A stretch of 64,000 bases of DNA from Rhodospirillaceae bacterium (GTDB taxonomy: Bacteria; Pseudomonadota; Alphaproteobacteria; Rhodospirillales; Rhodospirillaceae). The stretch is taken from contig JAPKDQ010000002.1 in assembly GCA_028822445.1 (NCBI GenBank), positions 124,001 to 188,000 of the forward strand, read 5' to 3'. The notes under the pieces are model-generated. The model was not told the DNA's origin and ran no database searches. It saw nothing but the letters and a program-made list of their open reading frames with translations. Shown here piece by piece: positions 36,090 to 45,496 of this stretch (the first letter of the stretch is position 1; each line of letters starts with the position of its first letter). The translations under genes were made by a program, and so were the position numbers.

Positions 36090-37019
36090 TTATGCAAACA
36101 ACAGGGATGATAATTGTCTACGGCCATCAATAGTAAGTGGGTCTGTCGGGCCAAACGCTTCAAAGAATTTCACGAGCTGTTTTCGGGCCCCATCATCATC
36201 CCATTTTCGATCAAGCCGAACAATCTCAACGAGATCAGCAACAGCACCTTCTCTATCGTTCGCGCCATAACGGGCCATTGCGAGATCAAATCGCGCCTTC
36301 ATATCTTTCGGGTCTGCAGCAATCTTCTGCTCTAGCGCCGCGACCTCTTCGTTAGAACCACCATCAGCCGTTTGCAACTTTAGCTCTAAGGCCGTGGCTA
36401 CGGCGATGATCTCAGGCGCCGACTTCAGCTCATCTGGAAGTTGGCCCAACATTTGTTGCGCAATATCGTCCTGGTCCATGCCCATATAGCAACGGAGCGC
36501 ACCGCTTAGAGCGATGGCATTTTCTCTGTCCTGTCCAAGAACCTCTTGATATATGGATAGGGCATCTTCGTACTGGCCACCTTCAGAAAGCACTGCAGCC
36601 TGCTCGACCGCAGCGTCAATCGGCGAACCTTGTCCATCAGTGAGCTTCTCGATGAAGGCTTTGAGCTGACTATCTGGGACCGCCCCCATAAATCCGTCGA
36701 CCGGGCGCCCACCCTTAAAGGCAAACACTGCAGGAATAGACTGAACCTTCATTTGCGCCGCTAGGGGTTGGTTTTCATCTACGTTGATCTTCACCATTTT
36801 AACCTTGCCGGCATAGCTTCGAACCAGCTTCTCTAACGCTGGGCCGAGCTGCTTGCAGGGGCCACACCACGGCGCCCAGAAATCAACAATCACAGGGACA
36901 GATTGGGAAACCTCAATGACGTCTTGCTGGAAGGTCTCTGTTCCGCTCTCCTTTACGAGGTCACCTAGCGGTGGCGCCAGGGTGGGCTCAGAGGGGTCGG
37001 ACGAATCACCGGTCAACAT
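36090..37019 (-). CDS. cnoX: CnoX/YbbN-type thioredoxin fused to TPR region
   Basis: Co-chaperone-like thioredoxin, cytosolic, 309 residues from ATG 37017-37019 (MLTGDSSDPSEPT), which has GAGG 5 bp upstream; an ATG 54 bp earlier is less likely. The thioredoxin domain (about 25-135) has the complete active site VDFWAPWCGPCKQLGPALEK; E. coli YbbN has lost the first cysteine, so this one should be redox-active. The C-terminal half has TPR-like repeats (YEDALSIYQEVLGQDRENAI, PKDMKARFDLAMARYGANDR) that hold client proteins. It is the first gene of a four-gene minus-strand operon. Confidence 0.93.
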   Translation of the reverse strand: MLTGDSSDPSEPTLAPPLGDLVKESGTETFQQDVIEVSQSVPVIVDFWAPWCGPCKQLGPALEKLVRSYAGKVKMVKINVDENQPLAAQMKVQSIPAVFAFKGGRPVDGFMGAVPDSQLKAFIEKLTDGQGSPIDAAVEQAAVLSEGGQYEDALSIYQEVLGQDRENAIALSGALRCYMGMDQDDIAQQMLGQLPDELKSAPEIIAVATALELKLQTADGGSNEEVAALEQKIAADPKDMKARFDLAMARYGANDREGAVADLVEIVRLDRKWDDDGARKQLVKFFEAFGPTDPLTIDGRRQLSSLLFA

Positions 37020-37133
37020 GAAAGCCTCATCATTCAATTCAATTAAACTTACTAGTCCCTTAGATGCGTCCAAAAGGTTGGAAACGCAAGGGACAAGGGC
37101 GAAAAATGATCCAGGCCCCTAGCAAGCAAGCCC

Positions 37134-37161
37134 TTGCAAACCCTTGCTGAATGAGTATAGT
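37134..37161 (+). promoter_or_regulatory. Probable promoter of tRNA-Gly
   Basis: TTGCAA (37134-37139), 16-bp spacer, TATAGT (37156-37161), 41 bp before the mature 5' end of tRNA-Gly. CCCTTGC occurs twice in tandem around the -35 (37131 and 37141). Confidence 0.45.
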
Positions 37162-37202
37162 CCGCGCCTTCCCCGGCAGGCATATAGCCTGTCGCCTATC
37201 GA

Positions 37203-37277
37203 GCGGGCGTAGCTCAGGGGTAGAGCACAACCTTGCCAAGGTTGGGGTCGGGCGTTCGAATCGCCTCGCCCGCTCCA
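37203..37277 (+). tRNA. tRNA-Gly (anticodon GCC)
   Basis: Acceptor GCGGGCG/CGCCCGC, D stem GCTC/GAGC, anticodon stem CAACC/GGTTG with loop TTGCCAA (anticodon GCC), T arm GGGCG-TTCGAAT-CGCCT, discriminator T and encoded CCA. The broken FkbM gene ends 17 bp from its 3' end. Confidence 0.97.
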
Positions 37278-37293
37278 TTTTCTCATCACAGCT

Positions 37294-37740
37294 TTACCAA
37301 GCCGTGACAGAACCAGCCGCGTTATTGAGTCTAATATCCGTATTGAGAAGGGCGTAGTTTTGAGACTCTGGCTCGAATGAAAAAAGACGGGCGCCGCTAT
37401 GAACCGCAGCAAATAATGAATACAAACCCATGTTTGCGCCGACATCCACGAACACATCACCGCGTTCAAAACCGTCAATCCATTTAACTGTTTCGGGCTC
37501 CTTAGTCTCAAATGTAGTTAACCGCCAATACGCCGTCCGGCTTGGGGTTGTATACTTCACTGCCGTACCCCTGAATTTTAACTCCGTAACCGGGGAAGCC
37601 GCTTCCTATTTACCAATAAGTTCCGCGTTATCCATTCAGTATCTTTCTTCGGTTGCTTTAGCCGCGCCCTTACTCGCGAGGAGGCCCACTAAATCATAAT
37701 CTATCGATATATACGTATATCGCGTGCACTTTAATGTCAT
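37294..37740 (-). pseudogene. FkbM-family methyltransferase remnant, truncated next to tRNA-Gly
   Basis: One reading frame from ATG 37738-37740 down to 37294 shows FkbM sequence interrupted by TGA and TAG. After the second stop, ELKFRGTAVKYTTPSRTAYW, FETKEPETVKWIDGFERGD and the SAM-binding VFVDVGANMGLYSLFAA, then LFSFEPESQNYALLNTDIRL are clear. The frame ends after NNAAGSVTAW, where intact proteins continue for about 100 further residues. The remnant therefore has two premature stops and no C-terminal half of the Rossmann domain. FkbM enzymes methylate sugar hydroxyls in surface polysaccharide; this copy should be inactive. It borders the glycan region that follows. Confidence 0.75.
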
Positions 37741-38024
37741 TCCCATGCCCTCGAGTAATCAACATATATTGGAAATTAAAAACCTTTCGGGACAGAGAAA
37801 TCTCTGCCGTGCAGCGCAAACGTACCGCCATTTATCGCGCAAGACGCCAAAGAACGCCTTGGTAAGCGCGCCTAAATCGCAGATATGAAATTGTGGGCGG
37901 CGACATACCGTGAATAATGCTGACGCGTTTTTCTAATTCGAAAACTAACCCTTTACGGTTCCGTCGGGGCAGCAATGCTATAAGGTAATTAGAGTATCTC
38001 ATTTACACTCTTTTTCGTCTAAGC

Positions 38025-40160
38025 ATGCCAGAAACATCAAACACAACACCCAACAGTCCTACAAAAACTGACGATGCGCGTGCAAACGAATATATGCGAA
38101 ACGGAGACATATTTCTTTCTAGCGGCGCATATAGCGACGCTGGGAGATGTTTCGAGAAAGCACATCATCTGTCGCCGCGCTCCTCATTAATCGCGTTTAA
38201 ACTTGGCACGGCTCATTATCAGGACGGTAACAATGAACAAGCCATAATTGCACTGACCAAAGCGCATAACTTGGACCCGCTGGGCCTCAATATTTTAAAC
38301 ACACTTGGTGCTGCCTACGGACGGGTCGGTCGAGCCACGGAATCTATTTCAGCTTTCGCGCGCGTTTTCGAGATTGACCCCCATCACGCCGTCGCCGCAA
38401 TGAACTGCGGGCGACTTTTGTTGTCGGCCGACAAGGCTGAAGAAGCTGAGGTCTGGTTGGCTAAGGCGGTGAGTCTGCGTCCAAAGCACACTAAAACTTT
38501 ACGCCTTCTTACGGAGGCGCGCCTAATGACCGGACAGCCACGTTTAGCGGTGCAGTCAGGCGAACAAGCCATCAAGCTCGAACCTGAAGACCCCGCCATA
38601 CAGCTCTCTTTAGGCCAAGCTTACCTTTCGACACGTAAGTTATCAGCCGCACGTGAGTTGTTTCTATCGATCTTGAAAAAATCACCCAATCACCCACTGG
38701 GGCTTTATTTGCTAGCAGAGACTGAAGAGAGGCTTGGTCGCACGGCGATAGCAAAAACTCATTATCTGCGTGTCGCGACGTTAGATATTACACCGGATTT
38801 CCGAACACTCTTGGGACTCAAGAGCGCCCTAACTTTACCTGTTATTAGCCAAGATGGTTTAGAGATTGACGAGAACCGACAAGAAATATCAAGAATACTT
38901 AATGCTCTCCCGCGCGGACCGGTTATAGATCCATATCGCTCTGGTGGATTTGTGAATTTTTATCTCGCTTACCAGGGCGAAAACGACCGGGACCTGCAGC
39001 GGCGCATCGCTGCCTTCTATTTGGAATGCTGCCCGACCCTCGCAGAAACCGCCGCCCACATAGACACGTTGACGCCACGTCAAACATACAGAATCGGTAT
39101 CGTTTCTAGCTTCCTGCGCAATCACACGGTAGGGCACCTTTGCCACGGTATGATCCAATATTTAGACCGGGAAAGGTTTGAAGTTATTTTATTGCGTTGC
39201 CCTATTTTACCGATGGGCGACCCATTTGCCCCTGTTCTCGAAGACTTGGCGGACCAAGTGATCGACCTGCCCGACGACCTTGAAAAAGCCCGCGGCAAAA
39301 TCGCCAGCGTCGAGGCTGACTTGATCTATTTCCCAGAAATTGGGATGGAAAATCTCGTGTATTTCTTAGCATTCGCGCGGTCCGCTCCCGTCCAAGTAAT
39401 GGGTTGGGGGCACCCGGTAACCAGCGGAATCCCGAATGTAGATGCATTCTTATCGGTTGCAGAGATGGAACCAGAGAACGCAGATGAACACTATACCGAG
39501 CGGCTCATTAAAACCGAGGGATTATCCATCTGCGTAGAAAAACCCACGTCAGGAAACCCCGCGAAAGGTCGCTCATTTTTTGGTATGGACGAAGGGTACC
39601 CAGCCTATTTTTGCGCCCAAAGCCTTTATAAAATTCATCCAAACTTCGATCAAATCATCTCCAGAATATTGAAAAAAGATGCAGAAGCGAGAATTTACTT
39701 CCTGAGCATTAGAACGCTTGCCGACGATATTTTTATGAACCGTTTAAAGTTAAGCGTGGGTCAAGACATAAGGCGTGTAAAGGTACTTCCCCGTGTTCCA
39801 ACAGCCGAATTCTCTAGCCTCTTAAGCAGCGCCGACGTTTTGCTCGATATACCGCAATGGGCTGGGGGCAAGACAAGCCTAGAAAGCTTGGCCGCAGGGA
39901 CACCGGTCGTTCACTGGCCAGGCGCGTTCATGCGGGGCCGCCACACACTCGCGTTCTATAAAAAGATGGGGGTTATGGATTGTGTGGTCGATAGCGCAGA
40001 GGCTTATGCCGAGACGGCTTACCGTTTGGTTCACGATAAGGGTTTTAGAACATCTGTTCGCGAAAAAATAAGGGCCAACGCACCGAAACTTTTTAATGAC
40101 ACATCCGCAATCGGTGAAATATCAGATATCTTTGAACAACTCATTCTAGAAAGCCGTTAA
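38025..40160 (+). CDS. TPR protein with O-GlcNAc-transferase (SPINDLY/OGT) C-terminal domain
   Basis: Predicted soluble protein glycosyltransferase of 711 residues. The first ~270 residues contain about seven TPR units (for example GDIFLSSGAYSDAGRCFEKA, AIIALTKAHNLDPLGLNILN, AISLRPKH-like AVSLRPKHTKTLRLLTEAR). The C-terminal half has OGT/SPINDLY marks: IGIVSSFLRNHTVGHLC, PVQVMGWGHPVTSGIPNVDA, and the sugar-nucleotide site DIPQWAGGKTSLESLAAGTP with VVHWPGAFMRGRHTLAFYKK. Such bacterial enzymes add sugars to proteins or adhesins. It lies in the glycan region and overlaps msbA by 4 bp in convergent orientation. Acceptor unknown; GDP-fucose genes nearby recall that plant SPINDLY is a fucosyltransferase. 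Confidence 0.9.
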   Translation: MPETSNTTPNSPTKTDDARANEYMRNGDIFLSSGAYSDAGRCFEKAHHLSPRSSLIAFKLGTAHYQDGNNEQAIIALTKAHNLDPLGLNILNTLGAAYGRVGRATESISAFARVFEIDPHHAVAAMNCGRLLLSADKAEEAEVWLAKAVSLRPKHTKTLRLLTEARLMTGQPRLAVQSGEQAIKLEPEDPAIQLSLGQAYLSTRKLSAARELFLSILKKSPNHPLGLYLLAETEERLGRTAIAKTHYLRVATLDITPDFRTLLGLKSALTLPVISQDGLEIDENRQEISRILNALPRGPVIDPYRSGGFVNFYLAYQGENDRDLQRRIAAFYLECCPTLAETAAHIDTLTPRQTYRIGIVSSFLRNHTVGHLCHGMIQYLDRERFEVILLRCPILPMGDPFAPVLEDLADQVIDLPDDLEKARGKIASVEADLIYFPEIGMENLVYFLAFARSAPVQVMGWGHPVTSGIPNVDAFLSVAEMEPENADEHYTERLIKTEGLSICVEKPTSGNPAKGRSFFGMDEGYPAYFCAQSLYKIHPNFDQIISRILKKDAEARIYFLSIRTLADDIFMNRLKLSVGQDIRRVKVLPRVPTAEFSSLLSSADVLLDIPQWAGGKTSLESLAAGTPVVHWPGAFMRGRHTLAFYKKMGVMDCVVDSAEAYAETAYRLVHDKGFRTSVREKIRANAPKLFNDTSAIGEISDIFEQLILESR

Positions 40161-41938
40161 GCTAGGTTTGTCGCTTCGCTGCCGTAGTTGTCAAACTGAA
40201 GGGCGCTAAGTCTTGAATACGGCCCCTTGGCATTAGAAAGCTCGGCATGCTTTCCAGTCTCCACAACCTGGCCATCAACAATCACATGGATGCAGTCTGC
40301 ATGCTGAACCGTGGTCAAGCGATGCGCGATGACAACAGTCGTCCGCCCCTTACGAAGCGCATCCATTGCCACCTGAATCTGTTTTTCAGTTTCCGCGTCA
40401 AGCGCGCTTGTTGCCTCATCTAATAATAAGATTGGTGCATCTTTTAGAATGGCCCTGGCAATCGCAATGCGTTGCCGTTGACCACCCGATAACGTTTCAC
40501 CCCGCTCGCCGAGCCGGGTGTCGTAGCTCAACGGCATTTCAAGAATAAAGTCTTCGGCTCCAGCGGCACGGGCAGCAGCGCTTACTTCATCGTCTGTTGC
40601 TGTTGGATAGCCAAATCGGATGTTAGCGCGCACAGTATCGTCAAACAGAACAACGTCCTGCGACACCAGGGCGATAGATGACCGTAATGACTCAAACGTG
40701 ACACCCCTTAGGTCCTGGGAATCAATGCTGACATGTCCTGAGTCAGGATCAAAAAATCGCGGCACTAAATTGAGGAGCGTTGTCTTACCCGAGCCCGACG
40801 GCCCAACGAGAGCTGTTGTCTTACCAGGTTCGGCGTTAAGTGAAATTTCTTTCAACGCGACCTTACCATCAGCATACGTGAAAGAGACCCGGTCAAATTG
40901 AATGCCTCCACCAACAACCGACAGCGGCCTCACGTCGCCCGACTCTTTGAGCGCTGGTTGCTCATCAAGAATTGCGAAAAGTCGTTCAGCGCCCGCAAGG
41001 CCCTCTTGAATTTGGGCGTTTAAGTTCGCAAGTGCCTTCATAGGGCGGTACGCCATCAAGAGCGCGGTGATGAACGAGAAAAATGCGCCTGGCGTCGTAG
41101 TGTCTTGAATCACCCGCCAACCACCATACACAATGACGATCGTAACCGCGACACCCCCGACGGTTTCCATCAACGGACTAGAAAGGGCTTTCACACGTTC
41201 GGCCCTCATGACAAGGTCACGCACGGATTGGGTCATCTCTGCAGCGCGATTGGTTTCATACTCTTCCATGCGATAGGACTTAATTAATCGCATACCCGTG
41301 AACGTTTGTTGCAGCACCGTCATCAATCCGCCGGTCTGCATTTGCGTATCCGCCGTAACCCGGCGAAGCCGCCGACCTAACCGGGTGATGGGAATAACTG
41401 TTGCTGGAAAGACAACGAAGGCAAGCGTCGCGAGAAGCCAGTCTTGATAGAACATGACGCCGACAAGAAAAATAACGGAGAGGCTGTCTTTGCCCAGGCC
41501 GGTCAAAGCCGTCGAGACCGCTTGACGCATCATGCCAATGTCTGTCGTGAACCGGGACATTAACCCGCCAGTGCTCTGGCGCTGAAAGAATGCAAGGTCT
41601 TGATGCATCAGGTGACGAAACAACCGGTTTTGCATATCCATCAGAACGCTTTGGCCGACCCCCGTCATCAGAACGGTCTGCGCATAGGTTGCCATTCCCT
41701 TGACCATAAACGCCGCAAATACAGCGCCACCAACAGACCACAAGAGATCACTGCGGCGCTCCACAAACACACGGTTCACGACCGGATCCATGAGCCATGC
41801 CAAAGCGGCCGTCGTCGCCGCCACCAGCACCATGAAAACGGCGGCAAGCGCAACACGGGAGCCGTAGGGTGCCACGGCTTCGCGCACTAAGCGTCGAAGG
41901 AGTGGGCCAGATTGAGAATGTTTTTCAATTTTTGACAT
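40157..41938 (-). CDS. msbA: MsbA-type ABC exporter (fused permease-ATPase)
   Basis: Inner-membrane half transporter of 593 residues with an N-terminal six-helix domain (about 20-320) and a C-terminal ATPase. Walker A is [20 protein letters not shown], signature LSGGQRQRIAIARAILKDAP, Walker B LLLDEATSALD, H-loop IAHRLTT. The family flips lipid A core, glycans or drugs. Location among sugar-nucleotide and glycan genes favours a polysaccharide or lipid-linked glycan; MsbA for lipid A is the other choice. The gene is alone on the minus strand here. Confidence 0.92.
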   Translation of the reverse strand: MSKIEKHSQSGPLLRRLVREAVAPYGSRVALAAVFMVLVAATTAALAWLMDPVVNRVFVERRSDLLWSVGGAVFAAFMVKGMATYAQTVLMTGVGQSVLMDMQNRLFRHLMHQDLAFFQRQSTGGLMSRFTTDIGMMRQAVSTALTGLGKDSLSVIFLVGVMFYQDWLLATLAFVVFPATVIPITRLGRRLRRVTADTQMQTGGLMTVLQQTFTGMRLIKSYRMEEYETNRAAEMTQSVRDLVMRAERVKALSSPLMETVGGVAVTIVIVYGGWRVIQDTTTPGAFFSFITALLMAYRPMKALANLNAQIQEGLAGAERLFAILDEQPALKESGDVRPLSVVGGGIQFDRVSFTYADGKVALKEISLNAEPGKTTALVGPSGSGKTTLLNLVPRFFDPDSGHVSIDSQDLRGVTFESLRSSIALVSQDVVLFDDTVRANIRFGYPTATDDEVSAAARAAGAEDFILEMPLSYDTRLGERGETLSGGQRQRIAIARAILKDAPILLLDEATSALDAETEKQIQVAMDALRKGRTTVVIAHRLTTVQHADCIHVIVDGQVVETGKHAELSNAKGPYSRLSALQFDNYGSEATNLA

Positions 41939-42124
41939 AAAGCTACAGAGCAGTTAACGGCTCAGACTACGTCTTGTCCAGAGCAGCTAATTAGGTCCTC
42001 TAATTACCCGCCCTCACATTTACAAGGGTCAGGCCTTGGTTGTAGATTGTCCACATTATTAAACGATCCGATGGCGTGTTGTCCCGGGTCATCTTCTCTG
42101 CCCGTAATCAAGGTGCTTTGCAAC

Positions 42125-43261
42125 ATGCGCGATAACGCGTCTTCGCCGCTACCGTTTATCGACCTGCAAGCCCAACGGGCCAGAATTTCAGACCGTATTG
42201 ATGCTGCCATTGGACAGGTTCTCGACCACGGCGCCTTCATTATGGGGCCTGAAGTTGTTGAGGTTGAACGGGAATTAGCGGGGCGGACTGGCGCAGCCCA
42301 CTGCCTTTCCTGCGCCAGCGGCACGGATGCCTTAATTATCCCCTTAATGGCCGCAGACATAGGACCGGGCGACGGGGTTCTGGTTCCCTCTTTTACGTTT
42401 ACGTCTTCAGCGGAGGTGGTGGCCCTGCGCGGCGCTACGCCGATCTTTGTTGACGTTGATAAATATACGTTCAACATGAACCCGGACAGTGTTCGGCAAG
42501 GACTGATTGCAGCCGAGCTGGCTGGCGTTACCGCCCGGGCAATCATGACAGTTGACCTATTTGGGCAGCCCGTAGACTTCGACGCCATCCGTGACATTGC
42601 AGATGAACACGGCCTTTGGATCTTAGACGACGGGGCGCAGAGTTTTGGCGCTACTTATAAAGGGATACCAATTGGAAAATTTGGCCGTGTCACCAGCACT
42701 AGTTTTTATCCCTCTAAACCACTCTCTTGCTATGGCGATGGCGGCGCCGTTTTCACTGACGACTCAGAGCTTTACGAGCAAATGAAACGTGTTCGTGTCC
42801 ATGGCAACGGAGGAGGAGGCGCTGAAGCACAATGCCTTGGCCTCACGGCAAGATTTGATACCATTCAGGCAGCCGTGTTGCTTGAGAAGCTAAAAATATT
42901 TGATGATGAATGCGCAAAGAGAAACTCGGTCGCCCAGCGGTATAGCGACGGTTTATCAGATATCGTTCAAACGCCGCAGGTTATCGACGGTGCGACATCT
43001 GTCTGGGCGCAATACACGTTGGTCTCGGAGCGCCGTGACTCGATCAGAGAGTCACTCTCGAACGAGAATATACCGACTGCCCTATTCTATCCACTGCCGC
43101 TTCATAGCCAAGCACCCTATCGTGACTGCCCGATAGCCGGGAACGGACTTCCAGTTACTGAAATGCTATCCAAAAGTGTCGTAAGCCTTCCTATGCACCC
43201 CTATATCGAGCCGGGCGCACAAGATCGCGTTATCGCCGCAGTCCGCACAGCACTGCGTTAA
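42125..43261 (+). CDS. DegT/DnrJ/EryC1/StrS-family sugar aminotransferase
   Basis: PLP-dependent enzyme that aminates a keto-sugar nucleotide, cytosolic, 378 residues from ATG 42125 (MRDNASSPLPFIDLQ); the frame upstream of it is not family-like. The start PFIDLQAQRARISDRIDAAI is typical of WbpE/WlbC-like enzymes that make UDP-3-amino sugars. The PLP region is DDGAQSFGATYKG and the lysine lies in FYPSKPLSCYGDGGA. The next gene is a Gfo/Idh/MocA dehydrogenase, 12 bp away, the same pairing that forms UDP-2,3-diamino-sugar uronates in other bacteria. Confidence 0.93.
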   Translation: MRDNASSPLPFIDLQAQRARISDRIDAAIGQVLDHGAFIMGPEVVEVERELAGRTGAAHCLSCASGTDALIIPLMAADIGPGDGVLVPSFTFTSSAEVVALRGATPIFVDVDKYTFNMNPDSVRQGLIAAELAGVTARAIMTVDLFGQPVDFDAIRDIADEHGLWILDDGAQSFGATYKGIPIGKFGRVTSTSFYPSKPLSCYGDGGAVFTDDSELYEQMKRVRVHGNGGGGAEAQCLGLTARFDTIQAAVLLEKLKIFDDECAKRNSVAQRYSDGLSDIVQTPQVIDGATSVWAQYTLVSERRDSIRESLSNENIPTALFYPLPLHSQAPYRDCPIAGNGLPVTEMLSKSVVSLPMHPYIEPGAQDRVIAAVRTALR

Positions 43262-43273
43262 GGCCGAAAAATA

Positions 43274-44197
43274 ATGCCAAATCACGAGACGTTGCGAGCG
43301 GCAGTGATCGGGCTCGGACGCATGGGGATGCATCACGTCCGCGCCTGTATGGATGTGTCAGATATAAATTTGGTCGCCGTTTTTGACCATGACGCCAACT
43401 TAGCTAAGAACGTTGCGGAAAAAACAGGCGCCCAGCCAATCGATCAGCTGGAGACCTTGTTTCAACACACCGACTTAGCCGTCATCGCCACCCCAACACT
43501 CGTTCATGCAGCGTCCGCCATACCTTTGTTGAAGTCTGGCGTGTCCTGTCTTGTAGAAAAACCAATGGCAGCGACTAACGACGAAGCGCGGGCAATGATT
43601 GAGTCCGCGGCAATAGGTCAGGCCCACCTAAGCATTGGTCATGTGGAGCGCTTCAATCCGGCAATTTCAGCATTGGCCCAAGCTATAGAGAGCGATCTCA
43701 AAGACGGAGCAACAATAACGGGCCTCTCAGCACGCCGCATCAACATCAAAGCTGATCGCAGCTATCACGCCGATGCTGTTCTTGATCTGATGATCCACGA
43801 CCTAGACCTCTTCAACACGCTCAAGCTCGGTAAAGTAAAAACAATAGAAACAGGACAAGACGCGACGGAAGATCAAGTGACTGCAAAGCTTATTTTAGTG
43901 TCAGGTATTGTCGCCAGTTTCAACGTCAGCCGAGTTGCTACAGAGCAAGACCGTGGAATGGTTGTCGAAACAACCCTGTCATCCCTGCATGTCAACTTCA
44001 CCGAAAAAACCGTGACTCGGTTAGTCGACGGGTCAGCGACCCCTGTCCCCGTAGGGACCCAAGATCCATTGCGCTCTCAATTGCAGTCTTTTGCCGCAAC
44101 CTGTCAGGGTCGAACCTCTCGGGTTGCAACAGGACAAGATGGCTTGGCGGCCCTTAAACTAGCCGAGGACATACGCCGCAAGGCTGGGCTCCTATGA
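43274..44197 (+). CDS. Gfo/Idh/MocA-family sugar dehydrogenase
   Basis: NAD(P)-dependent oxidoreductase of 307 residues. The Rossmann motif is VIGLGRMGMHHVRACMD, EKPMAATNDEARAM holds the conserved E-K-P, and HVERFNPAISALAQ is typical of the WlbA/WbpB-like branch that oxidises UDP-sugars at C3. Catalytic region near VLDLMIHDLDLFNTLKLG (H-D-x-D pattern). Probably provides the 3-keto sugar to the adjacent aminotransferase. The last 4 bp overlap the MFS gene. Alternative: inositol or other sugar dehydrogenase. Confidence 0.9.
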   Translation: MPNHETLRAAVIGLGRMGMHHVRACMDVSDINLVAVFDHDANLAKNVAEKTGAQPIDQLETLFQHTDLAVIATPTLVHAASAIPLLKSGVSCLVEKPMAATNDEARAMIESAAIGQAHLSIGHVERFNPAISALAQAIESDLKDGATITGLSARRINIKADRSYHADAVLDLMIHDLDLFNTLKLGKVKTIETGQDATEDQVTAKLILVSGIVASFNVSRVATEQDRGMVVETTLSSLHVNFTEKTVTRLVDGSATPVPVGTQDPLRSQLQSFAATCQGRTSRVATGQDGLAALKLAEDIRRKAGLL

Positions 44198-45477
44198 ACG
44201 GCCTTGCCAGGCCATTGTCCGTTGGGCGTAAAGGACTCTGGTCTTGGGTCCTGTTTGATTTTGGCAACTCCTCTTTCGCCACCGTGGTTCTCACGTTTGT
44301 TTTTGCAACATATTTTACCCAGGCTATCGCTGCTGATGTTGAAACAGGAACAGCGCTCTGGGGAACAACCACCGGAATCGCCGGTTTCATTATAGCGATT
44401 CTAAGCCCGGTCTGCGGTGCGATTGCTGATCAGACTGGACGCCGAAAACCGTGGTTGGCGTTTTTTACGGTTTTGTGTGTTGCGTCCACAGCAGCTCTTT
44501 GGTTTGCAGCGCCGGCGCCTGGTTCAATTCCATTCGCAATGGTTGCCGTGGTTTTCGGTCTCATTGGATTTGAAGTCGGCTTGGTGTTCTACAATTCTAT
44601 GTTGCCCGACTTAACGACCCCAGACCGTATTGGGCGGCTTTCGGGCCTTGCATGGGGTATGGGGTATGGCGGCGGTTTGCTCTGCCTGGCCATTGTGCTT
44701 GTCGTCTTTATTCAAGCGGACCCAGCACCCTTTAACCTAGACACCAATAACGCTGAACATATTCGGGCGACGGCTCTATTCGTCGCTGGTTGGATTACCT
44801 TATTTACGTGGCCGTTGTTTGCATTCACGCCCGACACCTCGCGAGCCACCACATCCTTTGGGGTCGCTGTTAAAACAGGGTTGCACACACTCATTACAAC
44901 AATCCGAAACATGAGACAGCACGCCAATTGCTTCCGATTTCTTCTCGCGCGCATGTTTTACACGGACGGGGTGAACACATTGTTTGCGTTTGGTGGCGTG
45001 TTTGCCGCAGGGACATTCGGAATGACCCTAGAAGATATAATTATCCTCGGCATCGGGCTGAATGTAACGGCAGGCTTGGGTGCGGCCGCGTTTGGCTGGG
45101 TTGACGATGCTTTTGGCTCAAAGAAAACGCTTACGATTTGCTTAGGGGCCCTAACGCTGTCATCCATTGCCGTTCTTCTAGCTCAAACGATCCCTCAATT
45201 TTGGTTCAGCGCTCTACTTATGAGTACGTTCGTCGGGCCGGTACAGGCGGCTAGCCGAACATTTATGGCACGCCTCGCCCCGACCGAGTTGCGAGGGGAA
45301 ATGTTTGGGCTATTCGCTGTCTCGGGAAAGATCACAAGTTTCATGGGCCCCTTCGCCGTCGGAGCCCTTACCCTTATGGCCGGGAGCCAACGCATCGGCA
45401 TGGCTAGCATTTTAGTTTTTCTGATCCTCGGTCTTTTCTTGCTACAAGCAGTTAAAGACCCAAGCACGAAAACTTAG
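44194..45477 (+). CDS. MFS transporter of the UMF1/Atg22-like family
   Basis: Inner-membrane carrier of 427 residues with 12 helices. It starts GLWSWVLFDFGNSSFATVVL, the mark of the UMF1 (Atg22-like) family, and the loop ADQTGRRKPWLAFF replaces the common MFS signature. Substrate unknown, in fungi Atg22 exports amino acids. It overlaps the sugar dehydrogenase gene by 4 bp (44194-44197), so it may belong functionally with it or merely share a transcript. Convergent with purH. Confidence 0.9.
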   Translation: MNGLARPLSVGRKGLWSWVLFDFGNSSFATVVLTFVFATYFTQAIAADVETGTALWGTTTGIAGFIIAILSPVCGAIADQTGRRKPWLAFFTVLCVASTAALWFAAPAPGSIPFAMVAVVFGLIGFEVGLVFYNSMLPDLTTPDRIGRLSGLAWGMGYGGGLLCLAIVLVVFIQADPAPFNLDTNNAEHIRATALFVAGWITLFTWPLFAFTPDTSRATTSFGVAVKTGLHTLITTIRNMRQHANCFRFLLARMFYTDGVNTLFAFGGVFAAGTFGMTLEDIIILGIGLNVTAGLGAAAFGWVDDAFGSKKTLTICLGALTLSSIAVLLAQTIPQFWFSALLMSTFVGPVQAASRTFMARLAPTELRGEMFGLFAVSGKITSFMGPFAVGALTLMAGSQRIGMASILVFLILGLFLLQAVKDPSTKT

Positions 45478-45496
45478 CCTAAGCCGCAGCGGTCGA

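Noticed and set aside
37794-37820. Hairpin CAGAGA-AA-TCTCTG
   Set aside because: Loop is too small and no T-run follows; no link to a gene start.
37745-37888. Open frame of 47 codons before the TPR-transferase
   Set aside because: Short, no ribosome site and no family; the region looks like decayed or regulatory DNA.
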